From the NCBI GenBank assembly GCA_949127705.1, contig CASBQJ010000296.1:1-16959 (forward strand): a DNA stretch of 16,959 nucleotides, read 5' to 3'. The DNA comes from Synechococcales cyanobacterium PMM_0085. Lineage in GTDB: Bacteria > Cyanobacteriota > Cyanobacteriia > Elainellales > Elainellaceae. Positions within the stretch are counted from its first letter, which is position 1; every line of letters starts with the position of its first letter. This document shows positions 1 to 6,769 of the stretch, piece by piece. A program made the translations under genes and the position numbers. The notes beneath the pieces were generated by a model. That model ran no database searches. It was not told the DNA's origin and was given only the letters and a program-made list of their open reading frames with translations.

Positions 1-41
1 ATAACGTTCCGAATTGATCGAGGGCGCATACTATATATAAG

Positions 42-674
42 ATGAGTTTAATAACATCAACACACATGATCACACGACAAAGCCCAAAACCTGTCTCTAA
101 AGATCAGCTAGAGAAGGTATCTGGAATGCTTCAGGAATTACCACCTAAGCCCAAAGATGAACTGTCGCTGAAAGAAGCGATCGCTGAGATGTATGAGAAG
201 ATCACCGCTGCCTTGAACCGTGGCTATAGCCATGCAGAGATCTCGGAAGTCCTTAAAGGGCAAGGGTTACAGATTAGCTCATCCACATTGAAAAGCTATC
301 TAGCTCAGGTCAAGCCTAGCGATGCCCCCAAGCGCGCTAAGCAACCCCGCAAGGCCAAGGCTGAAGCTAGTTCAGATGTGGTAGATGCCACCTCTGAACT
401 GGATGAACCTGAGGAACCCACTGCATCAGAATCCCCGAAGCGCGGCAGAAAGACAGCCACTAGCACCAAAACCGCAGCCAAGGCGACCGCAAAACCAGCG
501 ACAATTGCGCTGGATGTTCCAGTCGATTCAGAACCGCCCAAACGCGGCAGAAAGGCAGCAACTGCTACGGGTACAGCCACGAAACAAACCTCCAGAGGGG
601 AAGGGTCTGGCGCTGTTAAAACCAGTACTCGCAGGCGTTCCACCATAGGTCGAGGGCGTAGAGAGCAAGGTTAA
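42..674 (+). CDS. Putative DNA-binding protein with basic AT-hook-like tail
   Basis: This 210-residue protein has two parts. Residues about 38-90 form a compact helical region that reads like a small helix-turn-helix domain: an amphipathic helix (LKEAIAEMYEKITAALNRG), then GYSHAEISEVLKGQG, then TLKSYL. Similar short domains occur in plasmid mobilisation and transfer accessory proteins, but I cannot name a family with certainty. Residues 91-210 are low-complexity, rich in Lys, Ala, Pro, Thr and Arg, with two copies of PKRGRK (residues 132-137 and 166-171) and a C-terminal RRRSTIGRGRR. These look like degenerate AT-hooks (the canonical core is RGRP), which suggests non-specific or AT-rich DNA binding. 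The two tail copies are also repeated at DNA level, so the tail probably grew by duplication. The start is uncertain: ATG at 42 has no strong Shine-Dalgarno sequence, and ATG at 66 is an equal alternative. The role is inference; nothing around it defines a pathway. Confidence 0.6.
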   Translation: MSLITSTHMITRQSPKPVSKDQLEKVSGMLQELPPKPKDELSLKEAIAEMYEKITAALNRGYSHAEISEVLKGQGLQISSSTLKSYLAQVKPSDAPKRAKQPRKAKAEASSDVVDATSELDEPEEPTASESPKRGRKTATSTKTAAKATAKPATIALDVPVDSEPPKRGRKAATATGTATKQTSRGEGSGAVKTSTRRRSTIGRGRREQG

Positions 675-745
675 TTCGGTTAATCAAAGGCGATCGCGTC
701 TGATTAGCTGCGACAAACTCAGCCCTCAACGCCATGACAGATATC

Positions 746-796
746 GTTAGATTTTTTTGAAAAGTGCGCGCTGTGCACTTTTCAAAAAAATCCAAC
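746..796. repeat. Long near-perfect hairpin (22-bp arms)
   Basis: Left arm 746-767 and right arm 775-796 are inverted copies differing at one base, separated by 7 bp (GCGCTGT). Each arm contains a seven-base T or A run next to GAAAAGTGC or its complement. On the minus strand the mismatch becomes a G-U pair. It lies immediately after the TMEM175 remnant read on the minus strand and overlaps its last codons, so it may be that gene's old terminator. The length and symmetry would also fit a small non-autonomous inverted-repeat element. Confidence 0.75.
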
Positions 797-1107
797 GAGA
801 CAGTTAAAGTATTCCCTACCTGCCTCCAACGTTAGTGTGTTCTCAATCCGGCGATCGGGAATGAGCCACATCAGTGCCACCCGTGCATACGATGCACAGG
901 CAAGCCCAGAATTGACAAAGGCCAGCAAAATTGCCACGGCATAGATAAAGACAGATATTTTCCTTTGCGATCCCAACCAATGGCGATCGCCAACGTAGAA
1001 TTTTGACCGTGATACGCCATCAAAACCTGAGCCAAGATGTAATAACCTACTGCCGCCAACAGCAATGCGGTACCGTAGAGGGCAACAGGTACAGCCGCAA
1101 AGCGATT
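782..1107 (-). pseudogene. Remnant of a TMEM175-family (DUF1211) ion channel gene
   Basis: Read on the minus strand, one frame from about 1104 gives RFAAVPVALYG, then GYYILAQVLMAYHGQNS, then LAIAIGWDRKGKY. A second frame then continues as FIYAVAILLAFVNSGLACAS, then YARVALMWLIPDRRIE. Joined, these match the C-terminal half of bacterial TMEM175-family proteins, potassium-type channels that end in a hydrophobic helix followed by a PDRR-like motif. The join needs a one-base shift near 945-965. Upstream, an in-frame TAG at 1108-1110 closes the reading frame, and the N-terminal part with the family's FSD signature is not found, so only about 100 codons remain. The second frame runs into the hairpin at 746-796. 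The family call comes from remembered motif patterns, not an alignment. Confidence 0.55.
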
Positions 1108-1137
1108 CTAGCGTTGCTGATCGGATGCATGAATTTT

Positions 1138-1165
1138 GTAGGGGCGTTTCGCGAAACGCCCCTAC
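1138..1165. repeat. 28-bp perfect palindrome
   Basis: Arms GTAGGGGCGTTTCG (1138-1151) and its exact reverse complement (1152-1165) abut with no spacer. GTAGGGGCG palindromes are a familiar dispersed intergenic repeat type in cyanobacteria. It sits about 30 bp beyond the broken end of the TMEM175 remnant. Confidence 0.8.
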
Positions 1166-1615
1166 CGCGATGACACCTGTCAGAGCATCATACCTGCATT
1201 CAGCAACGCCGCTATTCTCACCCATTCAGCCTGTAACGAATTGAAATATCGGGTGCAATCATCTGAGTTGCACTCGTCTGTAATTTGCTGCGCGTATTTC
1301 TCGCATTGTCTCAGAGAATTTTAGAAAAAGTAGTGACAAAAATCAGTAGAAACGCGATGTATCGAGTTCTACGATGCGATCGCTCAAGGCCAAGATAGTT
1401 GAGAAAGATTATATAGAAACCTAGACAATATAGCCCAATTTTGGCTGCTGTGAAGCCTCTATCCCTACAGAGCTGAGTCCGGTAACAGACCAGGTTGACG
1501 CATGGAAGGCTATGGTGATCAATCTTTGGGTAAACTTCGCATAGGGTCAGAGCCAAAGCAGCGGTTCCGCTTAAGAGTTCGTGAAGTTTGCTTTAAATGT
1601 GGAGTTTTAAATGGT
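1166..1615. other. Intergenic region without a recognisable gene
   Basis: About 450 bp between the palindrome and the feo cluster. The reading frames present (for example minus 1311-1556) have unnatural composition and no family resemblance. I see no RNA gene or repeat here. The final 60 bp is AT-rich (TTTAAATG, TTTTAAATGG) and probably contains the feo promoter, but I cannot pick out convincing -35 and -10 boxes. Confidence 0.5.
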
Positions 1616-1632
1616 ACTTATTGAAAATAAGT
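1616..1632. promoter_or_regulatory. Inverted repeat upstream of feoA, possible Fur-type operator
   Basis: ACTTATT (1616-1622), three bases, then AATAAGT (1626-1632) make a perfect 7-3-7 inverted repeat ending 15 bp before the feoA ATG. Size, AT-richness and position suit an iron-responsive repressor site, since feo operons are usually Fur-controlled. The match to the classical GATAATGATAATCATTATC consensus is weak, so the regulator is inferred from context only. Confidence 0.35.
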
Positions 1633-1647
1633 CTCAAGTGAGGAAGA

Positions 1648-2409
1648 ATGAAGGGTGGAGATAAGTTGATTGATCGCGATGTATCCAACCGCAGGCAAAA
1701 CACCTGGCACTCATTCGTCTACCTGGGCGAGTCCCCGAATTATGGTCAAGATGAGTATGGTCACGATGATATGAGCGAGAATGCTGGATTCGGAATCACT
1801 GGGTCGGGAATCACTGGGTCGGGAATCACTGGAATGGAGCTAGTCGATGGGGCTGTCCCTGCACGGGCGATCGCAACGTTAGCGACCGTAACAGTAGGCG
1901 ATCGCGTTCGGATTGTGGCTTTAAATGGCGATGCCAATGCTCGCCTGATGGCAATGGGATTGATGCCCGGTGTGGTGGTGCAGGTGGTGAGCTGCACCCC
2001 AAACGGGTCGGTCATTGTGGCATTGCAAGACCAACGGCTGGGCTTAGGAGCCGAAATGGCTCAGCACATTCAGGTGGTGGATGCGGTAGCGCCCCTGGAA
2101 GAAGGGCGATCGCGCTCCAGCCAGCCGCCAGCCAAAATAGCGCCGGGGCCAGCCGCCGCCATTGCCCCTACCTTGAAACTGCGAAATGTGCCGATTGGCT
2201 CGACCTGGACAGTGGTGGGCTATGAACCTACCGCCCGCGACTATAAGCGCAAACTGCTGGCCATGGGGTTAACTCCAGGCACCGCACTGACGGTCAAACG
2301 CCACGCACCGCTCGGCGATCCCACAGAAATTGAAGTGCGCGGGTTTCGCTTGAGTCTACGCAAAAATGAAGCCGATGCGTTGATCGTTGAGCCAATCAAG
2401 CATTGCTAA
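1648..2409 (+). CDS. feoA: FeoA, tandem two-domain form
   Basis: FeoA is a small SH3-like cytoplasmic protein needed for FeoB-driven Fe(II) uptake and is usually about 75-85 residues. This 253-residue protein carries two copies: residues about 77-145 (VGDRVRIVALNGD, RLMAMGLMPGVVV) and about 175-250 (IGSTWTVVGYEPT, KLLAMGLTPGTAL). Both keep the MGL-PG turn typical of the family. An Ala/Pro-rich linker (about 150-174) joins them. The first 75 residues are unlike FeoA and include GSGIT repeats, encoded by a 15-bp DNA repeat at about 1791-1832. The start at 1648 is supported by GAGG at 1640-1643; ATG at 1771 would give a shorter N-terminus with no good Shine-Dalgarno. feoB follows 50 bp downstream on the same strand, so an operon is likely. 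Confidence 0.92.
   Translation: MKGGDKLIDRDVSNRRQNTWHSFVYLGESPNYGQDEYGHDDMSENAGFGITGSGITGSGITGMELVDGAVPARAIATLATVTVGDRVRIVALNGDANARLMAMGLMPGVVVQVVSCTPNGSVIVALQDQRLGLGAEMAQHIQVVDAVAPLEEGRSRSSQPPAKIAPGPAAAIAPTLKLRNVPIGSTWTVVGYEPTARDYKRKLLAMGLTPGTALTVKRHAPLGDPTEIEVRGFRLSLRKNEADALIVEPIKHC
1791..1832 (+). repeat. 15-bp in-frame tandem repeat in the feoA N-terminal extension
   Basis: GGAATCACTGGGTCG is repeated almost three times and is translated as GITGS units. It lies outside the FeoA domains, in a poorly conserved leader, and looks like slippage-generated sequence. Confidence 0.8.
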
Positions 2410-2443
2410 TAGAGGATTGCTAGTAAAGGATTGCTAATAAAGG
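2402..2443 (+). repeat. Three 14-bp tandem repeats between feoA and feoB
   Basis: Three units of ATTGCTAATAAAGG run 2402-2415, 2416-2429 and 2430-2443, with one or two changes between units. The first overlaps the feoA stop codon, which it supplies as TAA followed by TAG. Each unit carries a purine tract, AGAGG or AAAGG, that resembles a Shine-Dalgarno. The last one ends 16 nt before the feoB ATG, rather far for ordinary initiation. Confidence 0.8.
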
Positions 2444-2459
2444 ATTTAGAGTTTCAACT

Positions 2460-4811
2460 ATGACCCAACCCACAATCGGATTAGTCGGCAATCCCAATTG
2501 CGGTAAAACTACATTGTTCAATGCACTCACGGGTGCCAATCAGCGGGTGGGCAACTGGCCCGGTGTCACCGTTGAGCGCAAAACCGGGAGCTATGGCGAC
2601 CAAAACCAGTCGATTACGGTGGTAGATTTACCCGGTGTGTATTCAGTCGATGCGGAAGATACGACCACCGGGTTAGACGAATTGGTCGCCCGCGACTATC
2701 TGCTGTCGGGGGAAGCCGACGTGATTATCAACATTGTGGATGCCTCCAACCTAGAGCGCAATCTCTATCTCACCACCCAGATTCTCGAAATGGGCGTGCC
2801 GATGCTGATTGCCCTCAACATGATGGATCTGGCGCAGAAGCGAGAAATTCGGCTTGATCCGGCCTTGCTATCCCAACGGTTGGGCTGCCCGGTGGTTCCA
2901 CTCAGTGCGCATACGAGGAAAGGCGTTTCGCAGTTGCGGGATGCCGTTAAGCAGGCACTGGCGCAGCCAATAGCTCCTAGCACCTATGTTGCCTATCCGC
3001 CTGTAATTGAAGAGGCGCTGGCAGACTTGATACCCAGCCTCAGCGCTCAGGCCACTGTCAACCCAGCTCACAGGCGTTGGTTGGCGCTGAATCTGTTGCA
3101 GTATGACGATCGCAATACTCCCAATTTAGGGTCAGACCTACTGCGGCAAATTTCAGAGCATCGCCACCGGATTCATCAAACCCTGGGTGAAGACACCGAT
3201 TTGTTGATTGCCGACAGTCGCTACACCTGGATTCGCCACCTGATTCAGGGCGTGGTCGAGCGCACCAATATCGTCACCCAAACCGTCTCCGATCGGATTG
3301 ATGGCGTGGTGCTTAACCGCTGGTTAGGGATTCCGATCTTTTTGGTCGTGATGTATCTGATGTTTTTGGTATCGATTAATGTGGGCGGTGCCTTCATTGA
3401 CTTCTTTGACATTGGCTTTGGCACCATTTTTGTGGGCGGCACCGCTGATCTTTTGAGGCAGGTTCAGGCACCGGGCTGGCTGATTGGACTATTAGCCAAC
3501 GGGGTCGGAGGTGGAATTCAAACCACGTCAACCTTTATTCCACAGATTGGCTTTCTGTTCATTTTTCTATCTATTTTGGAGGACTCGGGCTATCTGGCGC
3601 GCGCGGCCTTTGTGATGGATCGGCTGATGCGGGTTGTGGGACTGCCCGGTAAATCGTTTGTGCCGATGATGGTGGGCTTTGGCTGCAACATTCCCGGCAT
3701 TATGGCAACGCGAACATTGGAAAATCGGCGCGATCGCCTGATGACGATTCTGATGAATCCATTTATGTCATGCGGGGCAAGGTTGCCTGTCTATGCTCTG
3801 TTCTGTGCCGCTTTTTTTCCGACTAATGGCCAAAATATTGTCTTTTTGCTCTATGTTTTGGGCATTGCAGCGGCGGTCTTTACTGGGCTAGTGATGAAAA
3901 AGACGCTGTTTCAAGGGGATGCCGCCCCGTTTGTGATGGAGCTGCCGCCCTATCATCTGCCGACCGTCCGAGGCGTCTTGATCCGCGCCTGGGATCGGTT
4001 AAAAGCATTTATTACCAAAGCAGGCCGGATGATTGTGGTGATGGTGTTGGTCTTGGGCTTGATCAATTCGGTGGGCGTGGATGGTTCGTTTGGCAAGCAA
4101 GATAGTCAAGACTCGATTTTGAGTGCCTTTAGCCGCGCCGTGACCCCAATTTTTACCCCAATGGGGATTGAGGCAGACAACTGGCCCGCTACCGTTGGTT
4201 TATTTACAGGCGTCTTTGCCAAAGAAGTCATGGTAGGGACAATGGACACGCTTTACACAACGCTGGCAAACCAGGCCGCTGGGACGGTTAATCAAGCCCC
4301 CATTAGCTTCAACTTTTGGGGTGGCATGGGTGAGGCGTTTGCCAGCATTCCGGCCAACTTGGCAGATTTGGCCAACCAGGCGCTCGACCCGCTAGGCGTT
4401 GGCATTTTGAACAATATGGCCGATCAGCAGGCAGCGGCAGCAACCCAGTCGGTCAACTACACCACCTTTGGGCAAATGGCCACCCGCTTTGGCAGCACCA
4501 CAGCGGCGATCGCCTACTTACTGTTTGTGCTGCTCTATTTTCCGTGTGTGTCGGCCACGGCGGCAGTCTACCGAGAAACTAATCTAGGCTGGACGGTTTT
4601 TGTTGGATGCTGGACGACAGGGCTAGCCTATTGGGTGGCCGTGTTCTATTACCAGGTGATGACACTGAAGCAACACCCCGCTAGCACTATCGTCTGGTTA
4701 GTGGGTTTATCTCTAGTGATGCTAGGGACGCTGGTCGGACTCAAACGATTTAGCGATCGCCATCAGATTCAGCCCCAAGCGCGGATCGAATCAAGAGATC
4801 TGGCGAGTTGA
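2460..4811 (+). CDS. feoB: FeoB, ferrous iron transport GTPase/permease
   Basis: FeoB is the inner-membrane Fe(II) permease with an N-terminal G domain. At 783 residues this is normal family length. The G domain shows G1 GNPNCGKT (10-17), the G2 region with NWPGVT (32-37), G3 DLPG (56-59), G4 NMMD (120-123, the NKxD position with Met for Lys) and G5 SA (149-150). A helical linker follows to about residue 265. The membrane domain starts near 285 and contains LEDSGYLARAAFVMDRL, the gate motif GFGCNIPG (406-413), MSCGARLPVY and, later, FAKEV, all characteristic of FeoB permease cores. It follows feoA in the same direction, and a feoC-like gene comes 157 bp downstream. The transport role is family knowledge; the motifs are read directly. 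Confidence 0.97.
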   Translation: MTQPTIGLVGNPNCGKTTLFNALTGANQRVGNWPGVTVERKTGSYGDQNQSITVVDLPGVYSVDAEDTTTGLDELVARDYLLSGEADVIINIVDASNLERNLYLTTQILEMGVPMLIALNMMDLAQKREIRLDPALLSQRLGCPVVPLSAHTRKGVSQLRDAVKQALAQPIAPSTYVAYPPVIEEALADLIPSLSAQATVNPAHRRWLALNLLQYDDRNTPNLGSDLLRQISEHRHRIHQTLGEDTDLLIADSRYTWIRHLIQGVVERTNIVTQTVSDRIDGVVLNRWLGIPIFLVVMYLMFLVSINVGGAFIDFFDIGFGTIFVGGTADLLRQVQAPGWLIGLLANGVGGGIQTTSTFIPQIGFLFIFLSILEDSGYLARAAFVMDRLMRVVGLPGKSFVPMMVGFGCNIPGIMATRTLENRRDRLMTILMNPFMSCGARLPVYALFCAAFFPTNGQNIVFLLYVLGIAAAVFTGLVMKKTLFQGDAAPFVMELPPYHLPTVRGVLIRAWDRLKAFITKAGRMIVVMVLVLGLINSVGVDGSFGKQDSQDSILSAFSRAVTPIFTPMGIEADNWPATVGLFTGVFAKEVMVGTMDTLYTTLANQAAGTVNQAPISFNFWGGMGEAFASIPANLADLANQALDPLGVGILNNMADQQAAAATQSVNYTTFGQMATRFGSTTAAIAYLLFVLLYFPCVSATAAVYRETNLGWTVFVGCWTTGLAYWVAVFYYQVMTLKQHPASTIVWLVGLSLVMLGTLVGLKRFSDRHQIQPQARIESRDLAS

Positions 4812-4835
4812 TCCAGACGACCAACAAATTGTCGG

Positions 4836-4916
4836 GTAGGGACATGGCACTGCCATGTCCTCACACATGGACATGGCCGTGCCATGTCCCTACCCACGGC
4901 GTGGCACGGCCATGTC
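4836..4916. repeat. Nested palindromic repeats after feoB
   Basis: GTAGGGACATGGCA (4836-4849) is matched by its complement at 4880-4893. Within this span, GGACATGGC-N3-GCCATGTCC is palindromic by itself twice, and a third, partial unit with GTGGCACGGCCATGTCC reaches about 4916. The array can fold into several alternative hairpins. It looks like an intergenic cyanobacterial dispersed repeat inserted between feoB and feoC; it could attenuate transcription into feoC, although no T-run follows. Confidence 0.8.
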
Positions 4917-4968
4917 CGCCGCGTCCTCTATCTAAATTGGTATTAATCCTGAGAACCCTTTAGCCGCC

Positions 4969-5193
4969 ATGATTTTACAAGACCTCCAGCACTATCTCCG
5001 CAGCCATCCCAAAGCCTCTCTAGAAGAACTAGCGCAGCACTTTTACATCGACGCCGATGCCCTGCGAGGCATGCTGACTCCCCTAGTGCGCAAAGGGCGA
5101 GTGCGTAAACTAGAAGGGAAACAATGCGGCAAGTGCCATAGCTGCGCTCCAGAAAGTTTAGAGCTATATGAATGGGTGCAGGTTCAGCAGTAA
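4969..5193 (+). CDS. feoC: FeoC-like winged-helix protein with Cys cluster
   Basis: At 74 residues this has the size and architecture of FeoC: a small winged helix (LQDLQHYLRSHPKASLEELAQHF, then DADALRGMLTPLVRKGRVRKL) followed by a wing with CGKCHSC (Cys53, 56, 59). FeoC proteins bind an iron-sulfur cluster through cysteines in that wing and modulate FeoB or feo transcription. The best-studied versions use four cysteines; three are visible here, so cluster type or an outside ligand is open. Placement after feoB on the same strand supports the assignment. It may be transcribed separately, because the palindromic repeats lie between. The start has no clear Shine-Dalgarno but matches the expected N-terminus. 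The symbol is assigned by analogy. Confidence 0.8.
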   Translation: MILQDLQHYLRSHPKASLEELAQHFYIDADALRGMLTPLVRKGRVRKLEGKQCGKCHSCAPESLELYEWVQVQQ

Positions 5194-5212
5194 AATCAAT
5201 TCCCTTGGTTAA

Positions 5213-5271
5213 CTGACAAATCTTTTACCCCACGGCTTCTGCCCAGCCGTGGGAGATCGGAGTTTTGTCAG
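5213..5271. terminator. Bidirectional hairpin between convergent genes
   Basis: An inner stem, CCCACGGC (5229-5236) with GCCGTGGG (5246-5253), sits inside an outer pair, CTGACAAA (5213-5220) with TTTGTCAG (5264-5271). It lies between feoC (plus) and the end of the phosphoribosyltransferase gene (minus), where a two-way terminator is expected. Runs of T are short in both directions, so Rho-independent strength is uncertain. The inner hairpin also resembles subterminal hairpins of IS200/IS605 elements, but no transposase is present. Confidence 0.55.
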
Positions 5272-5979
5272 TCAATCCGTGTCTGGGACTGGAACCCATA
5301 GGCGATCGCCAGCTTGATCAGCGGGCTGAAACAGGGGAATATGCCCCACGCCTTTAATGTGCTCTGACCAGCCCGGCACCTGTTGATCGAGAGCAGTTTT
5401 CCAAGCATAGCCTTCGGTTAGCGCTACCACTAAACCGACCCCATTGGCTCCAGCTAGGGTCAAAAGCTGAATAGCGGCGATCGCGGTGCTTCCGGTATTA
5501 ATCACATCATCGACAATCAGCGTCCGCTTGCCGGCAATCCGCTCGACCAGTGCCGGATCGAGGTAGAGCGATTTGTTTGCGTTGGGGCTGGTCACCGACA
5601 CAACGGGAACGGCGAGGCGATCGCCATACCAAAATTTGCGCGAATTGCCCAGCGCTACATAGTCGGCAAAGCCTAACTGCTGCGCCACCAAACGGGCATA
5701 GTCTAACCCCAAGGTGGGAATGCCGACGATCGCCTCGGGGGCAAATGTGCGAGCCAGCTCTACCAGCAGCGGCACCAGGTGTGCTTCGACGGCAAAGGGC
5801 GTTTGGTTTGACATCAAGAGCGCGATCGCCATCCGATTGTCGGGGAATGGCTGGAGCGGCAACTCCAACCCACTGCCATCACACAGCAAGACGGGATAGG
5901 TGTCTCGATACGGCGGCAGCGGCCTAGTCGCCAAATCGCCCGAGGACATGACTCGCGCTAGATAGTGGGTTCTGCTCAT
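5272..5979 (-). CDS. PRPP-dependent phosphoribosyltransferase linked to ECF transporter
   Basis: A 235-residue type I phosphoribosyltransferase. The PRPP-binding signature is TLIVDDVINTGST (153-165), with the two acidic residues Asp157-Asp158. Upstream lies a core resembling adenine/xanthine phosphoribosyltransferases (VGIPTLGLDYARLVAQQLG at 85-103, then a basic NSRKFWYGD flexible-loop region). Enzymes of this class convert a nucleobase plus PRPP to a nucleoside monophosphate. I chose ATG at 5979 because it overlaps the preceding gene's TGA as ATGA, the usual sign of translational coupling; an in-frame ATG at 6030 would add 17 residues inside the T-component gene. It is the last gene of the operon with the ECF transporter, which suggests it traps the imported substrate. 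Which base is used cannot be read from the sequence. Confidence 0.82.
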   Translation of the reverse strand: MSRTHYLARVMSSGDLATRPLPPYRDTYPVLLCDGSGLELPLQPFPDNRMAIALLMSNQTPFAVEAHLVPLLVELARTFAPEAIVGIPTLGLDYARLVAQQLGFADYVALGNSRKFWYGDRLAVPVVSVTSPNANKSLYLDPALVERIAGKRTLIVDDVINTGSTAIAAIQLLTLAGANGVGLVVALTEGYAWKTALDQQVPGWSEHIKGVGHIPLFQPADQAGDRLWVPVPDTD

Positions 5980-6752
5980 GGTGCTAAACGAGTTTGCCAA
6001 TAGACCAACGCTAGGCTCATGGTCAGACACATGACCATAAAGCTGTAGTCGGCCAGTTTAAACTTCAGAGTGTAAAGGCTAGTGCGACGCACACTCGTGC
6101 CAAATCGATAGGTAATCAGGGCAAACGACAGGTTTTGGCCAAGTTTTAGCGATCGCAACAGTAAGGGAACGGCGATCGCCAGGTAGTTTTTGATCCGCGT
6201 GACTAGCCCACCCCGGTCTAGCTCTTGCCCCCGCGATCGCTGAGCGTCGGTAATGGCCGTGAACTCTTGAATAATAATTGGAATCAGCTGGAGCGATAGA
6301 CCCACGCCAAAGGCAATATTGTAGGGCAACCGCAGCGCACTCAGCCCCGCCAAAATTGAGCCAAAATCTGTGGTGGCCAGCAGCGAATAGAACGAACCCG
6401 ACATCACCAAAATCCGCAGCGCCGCCGCCGCCGCCAGCGACAGGTTAGCATCGGTTAACTGCAACGGCCCTAGGGCTAGCAGCAGCCGACCACCCTGATT
6501 GCCAATTAAATTCCACATGACAAATGACGCCACTAATAAGGGCAAAATGGCGATCGCAAACCGCTGCCCCTGAGCCGCCACCTGCCCCATCACCCAGTAC
6601 AGCACCAGACAAATCAGCAGCACCAGCAACGGCAAAGGACTGCGTAAATACCAGGCCAGCACACTGCATAACCCCACCCAGAGAAATTTCGTTCTGGGAT
6701 CCAGCGCATGAACGGCAGACTGGCGCGGAATGTAGCTGAGCAGTCGAGTCAT
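5976..6752 (-). CDS. ecfT: ECF transporter T component (EcfT)
   Basis: EcfT is the membrane scaffold that couples ECF ATPases to a substrate-binding S component. This 258-residue protein opens with the typical DPRTKFLWV segment (18-26) and has about five to six hydrophobic stretches. Its cytoplasmic coupling region includes QRSRGQELDRGG (171-182), the first Ala/Ser-Arg-Gly-type motif, and a second, degenerate one at ALITYRFGTS (211-220) where the family usually has an A-R-G triad. It is 17 bp downstream of the ATPase gene, and its TGA overlaps the start of the phosphoribosyltransferase gene. The operon order S, AA, T matches stand-alone ECF transporters of the YkoEDC or BioMNY type. The symbol names the family; the specific transporter is not known. 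Confidence 0.88.
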   Translation of the reverse strand: MTRLLSYIPRQSAVHALDPRTKFLWVGLCSVLAWYLRSPLPLLVLLICLVLYWVMGQVAAQGQRFAIAILPLLVASFVMWNLIGNQGGRLLLALGPLQLTDANLSLAAAAALRILVMSGSFYSLLATTDFGSILAGLSALRLPYNIAFGVGLSLQLIPIIIQEFTAITDAQRSRGQELDRGGLVTRIKNYLAIAVPLLLRSLKLGQNLSFALITYRFGTSVRRTSLYTLKFKLADYSFMVMCLTMSLALVYWQTRLAP

Positions 6753-6769
6753 AGTCTATCCATTAGCTA

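Noticed and set aside
305..646. Open minus-strand frame opposite the first gene
   Set aside because: Its Ala/Val/Leu-rich translation is the antisense of the Lys/Ala-rich tail, and it has no ribosome site or family features.
19..660. TCGAGGGCGYA at both ends of the first gene (19-29 and 650-660) as possible insertion repeats
   Set aside because: Only 11 bases with one degenerate position, the second copy is inside coding sequence, and there is no other sign of an element.
1311..1556. Minus-strand 81-codon frame in the region before feoA
   Set aside because: Cys-rich, irregular composition, no ribosome site and no recognisable motif.
4836..4916. Possible CRISPR-like repeat array
   Set aside because: The units are palindromic and contiguous, with no unique spacers of constant length.
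5213..5271. Possible IS200/IS605 end
   Set aside because: The hairpin is suggestive, but no tnpA/tnpB or second end is present. Its place between convergent genes is explained by termination.
5550..5927. Plus-strand frame inside the phosphoribosyltransferase gene
   Set aside because: It lies wholly opposite a gene with clear catalytic motifs, and its composition is unnatural.
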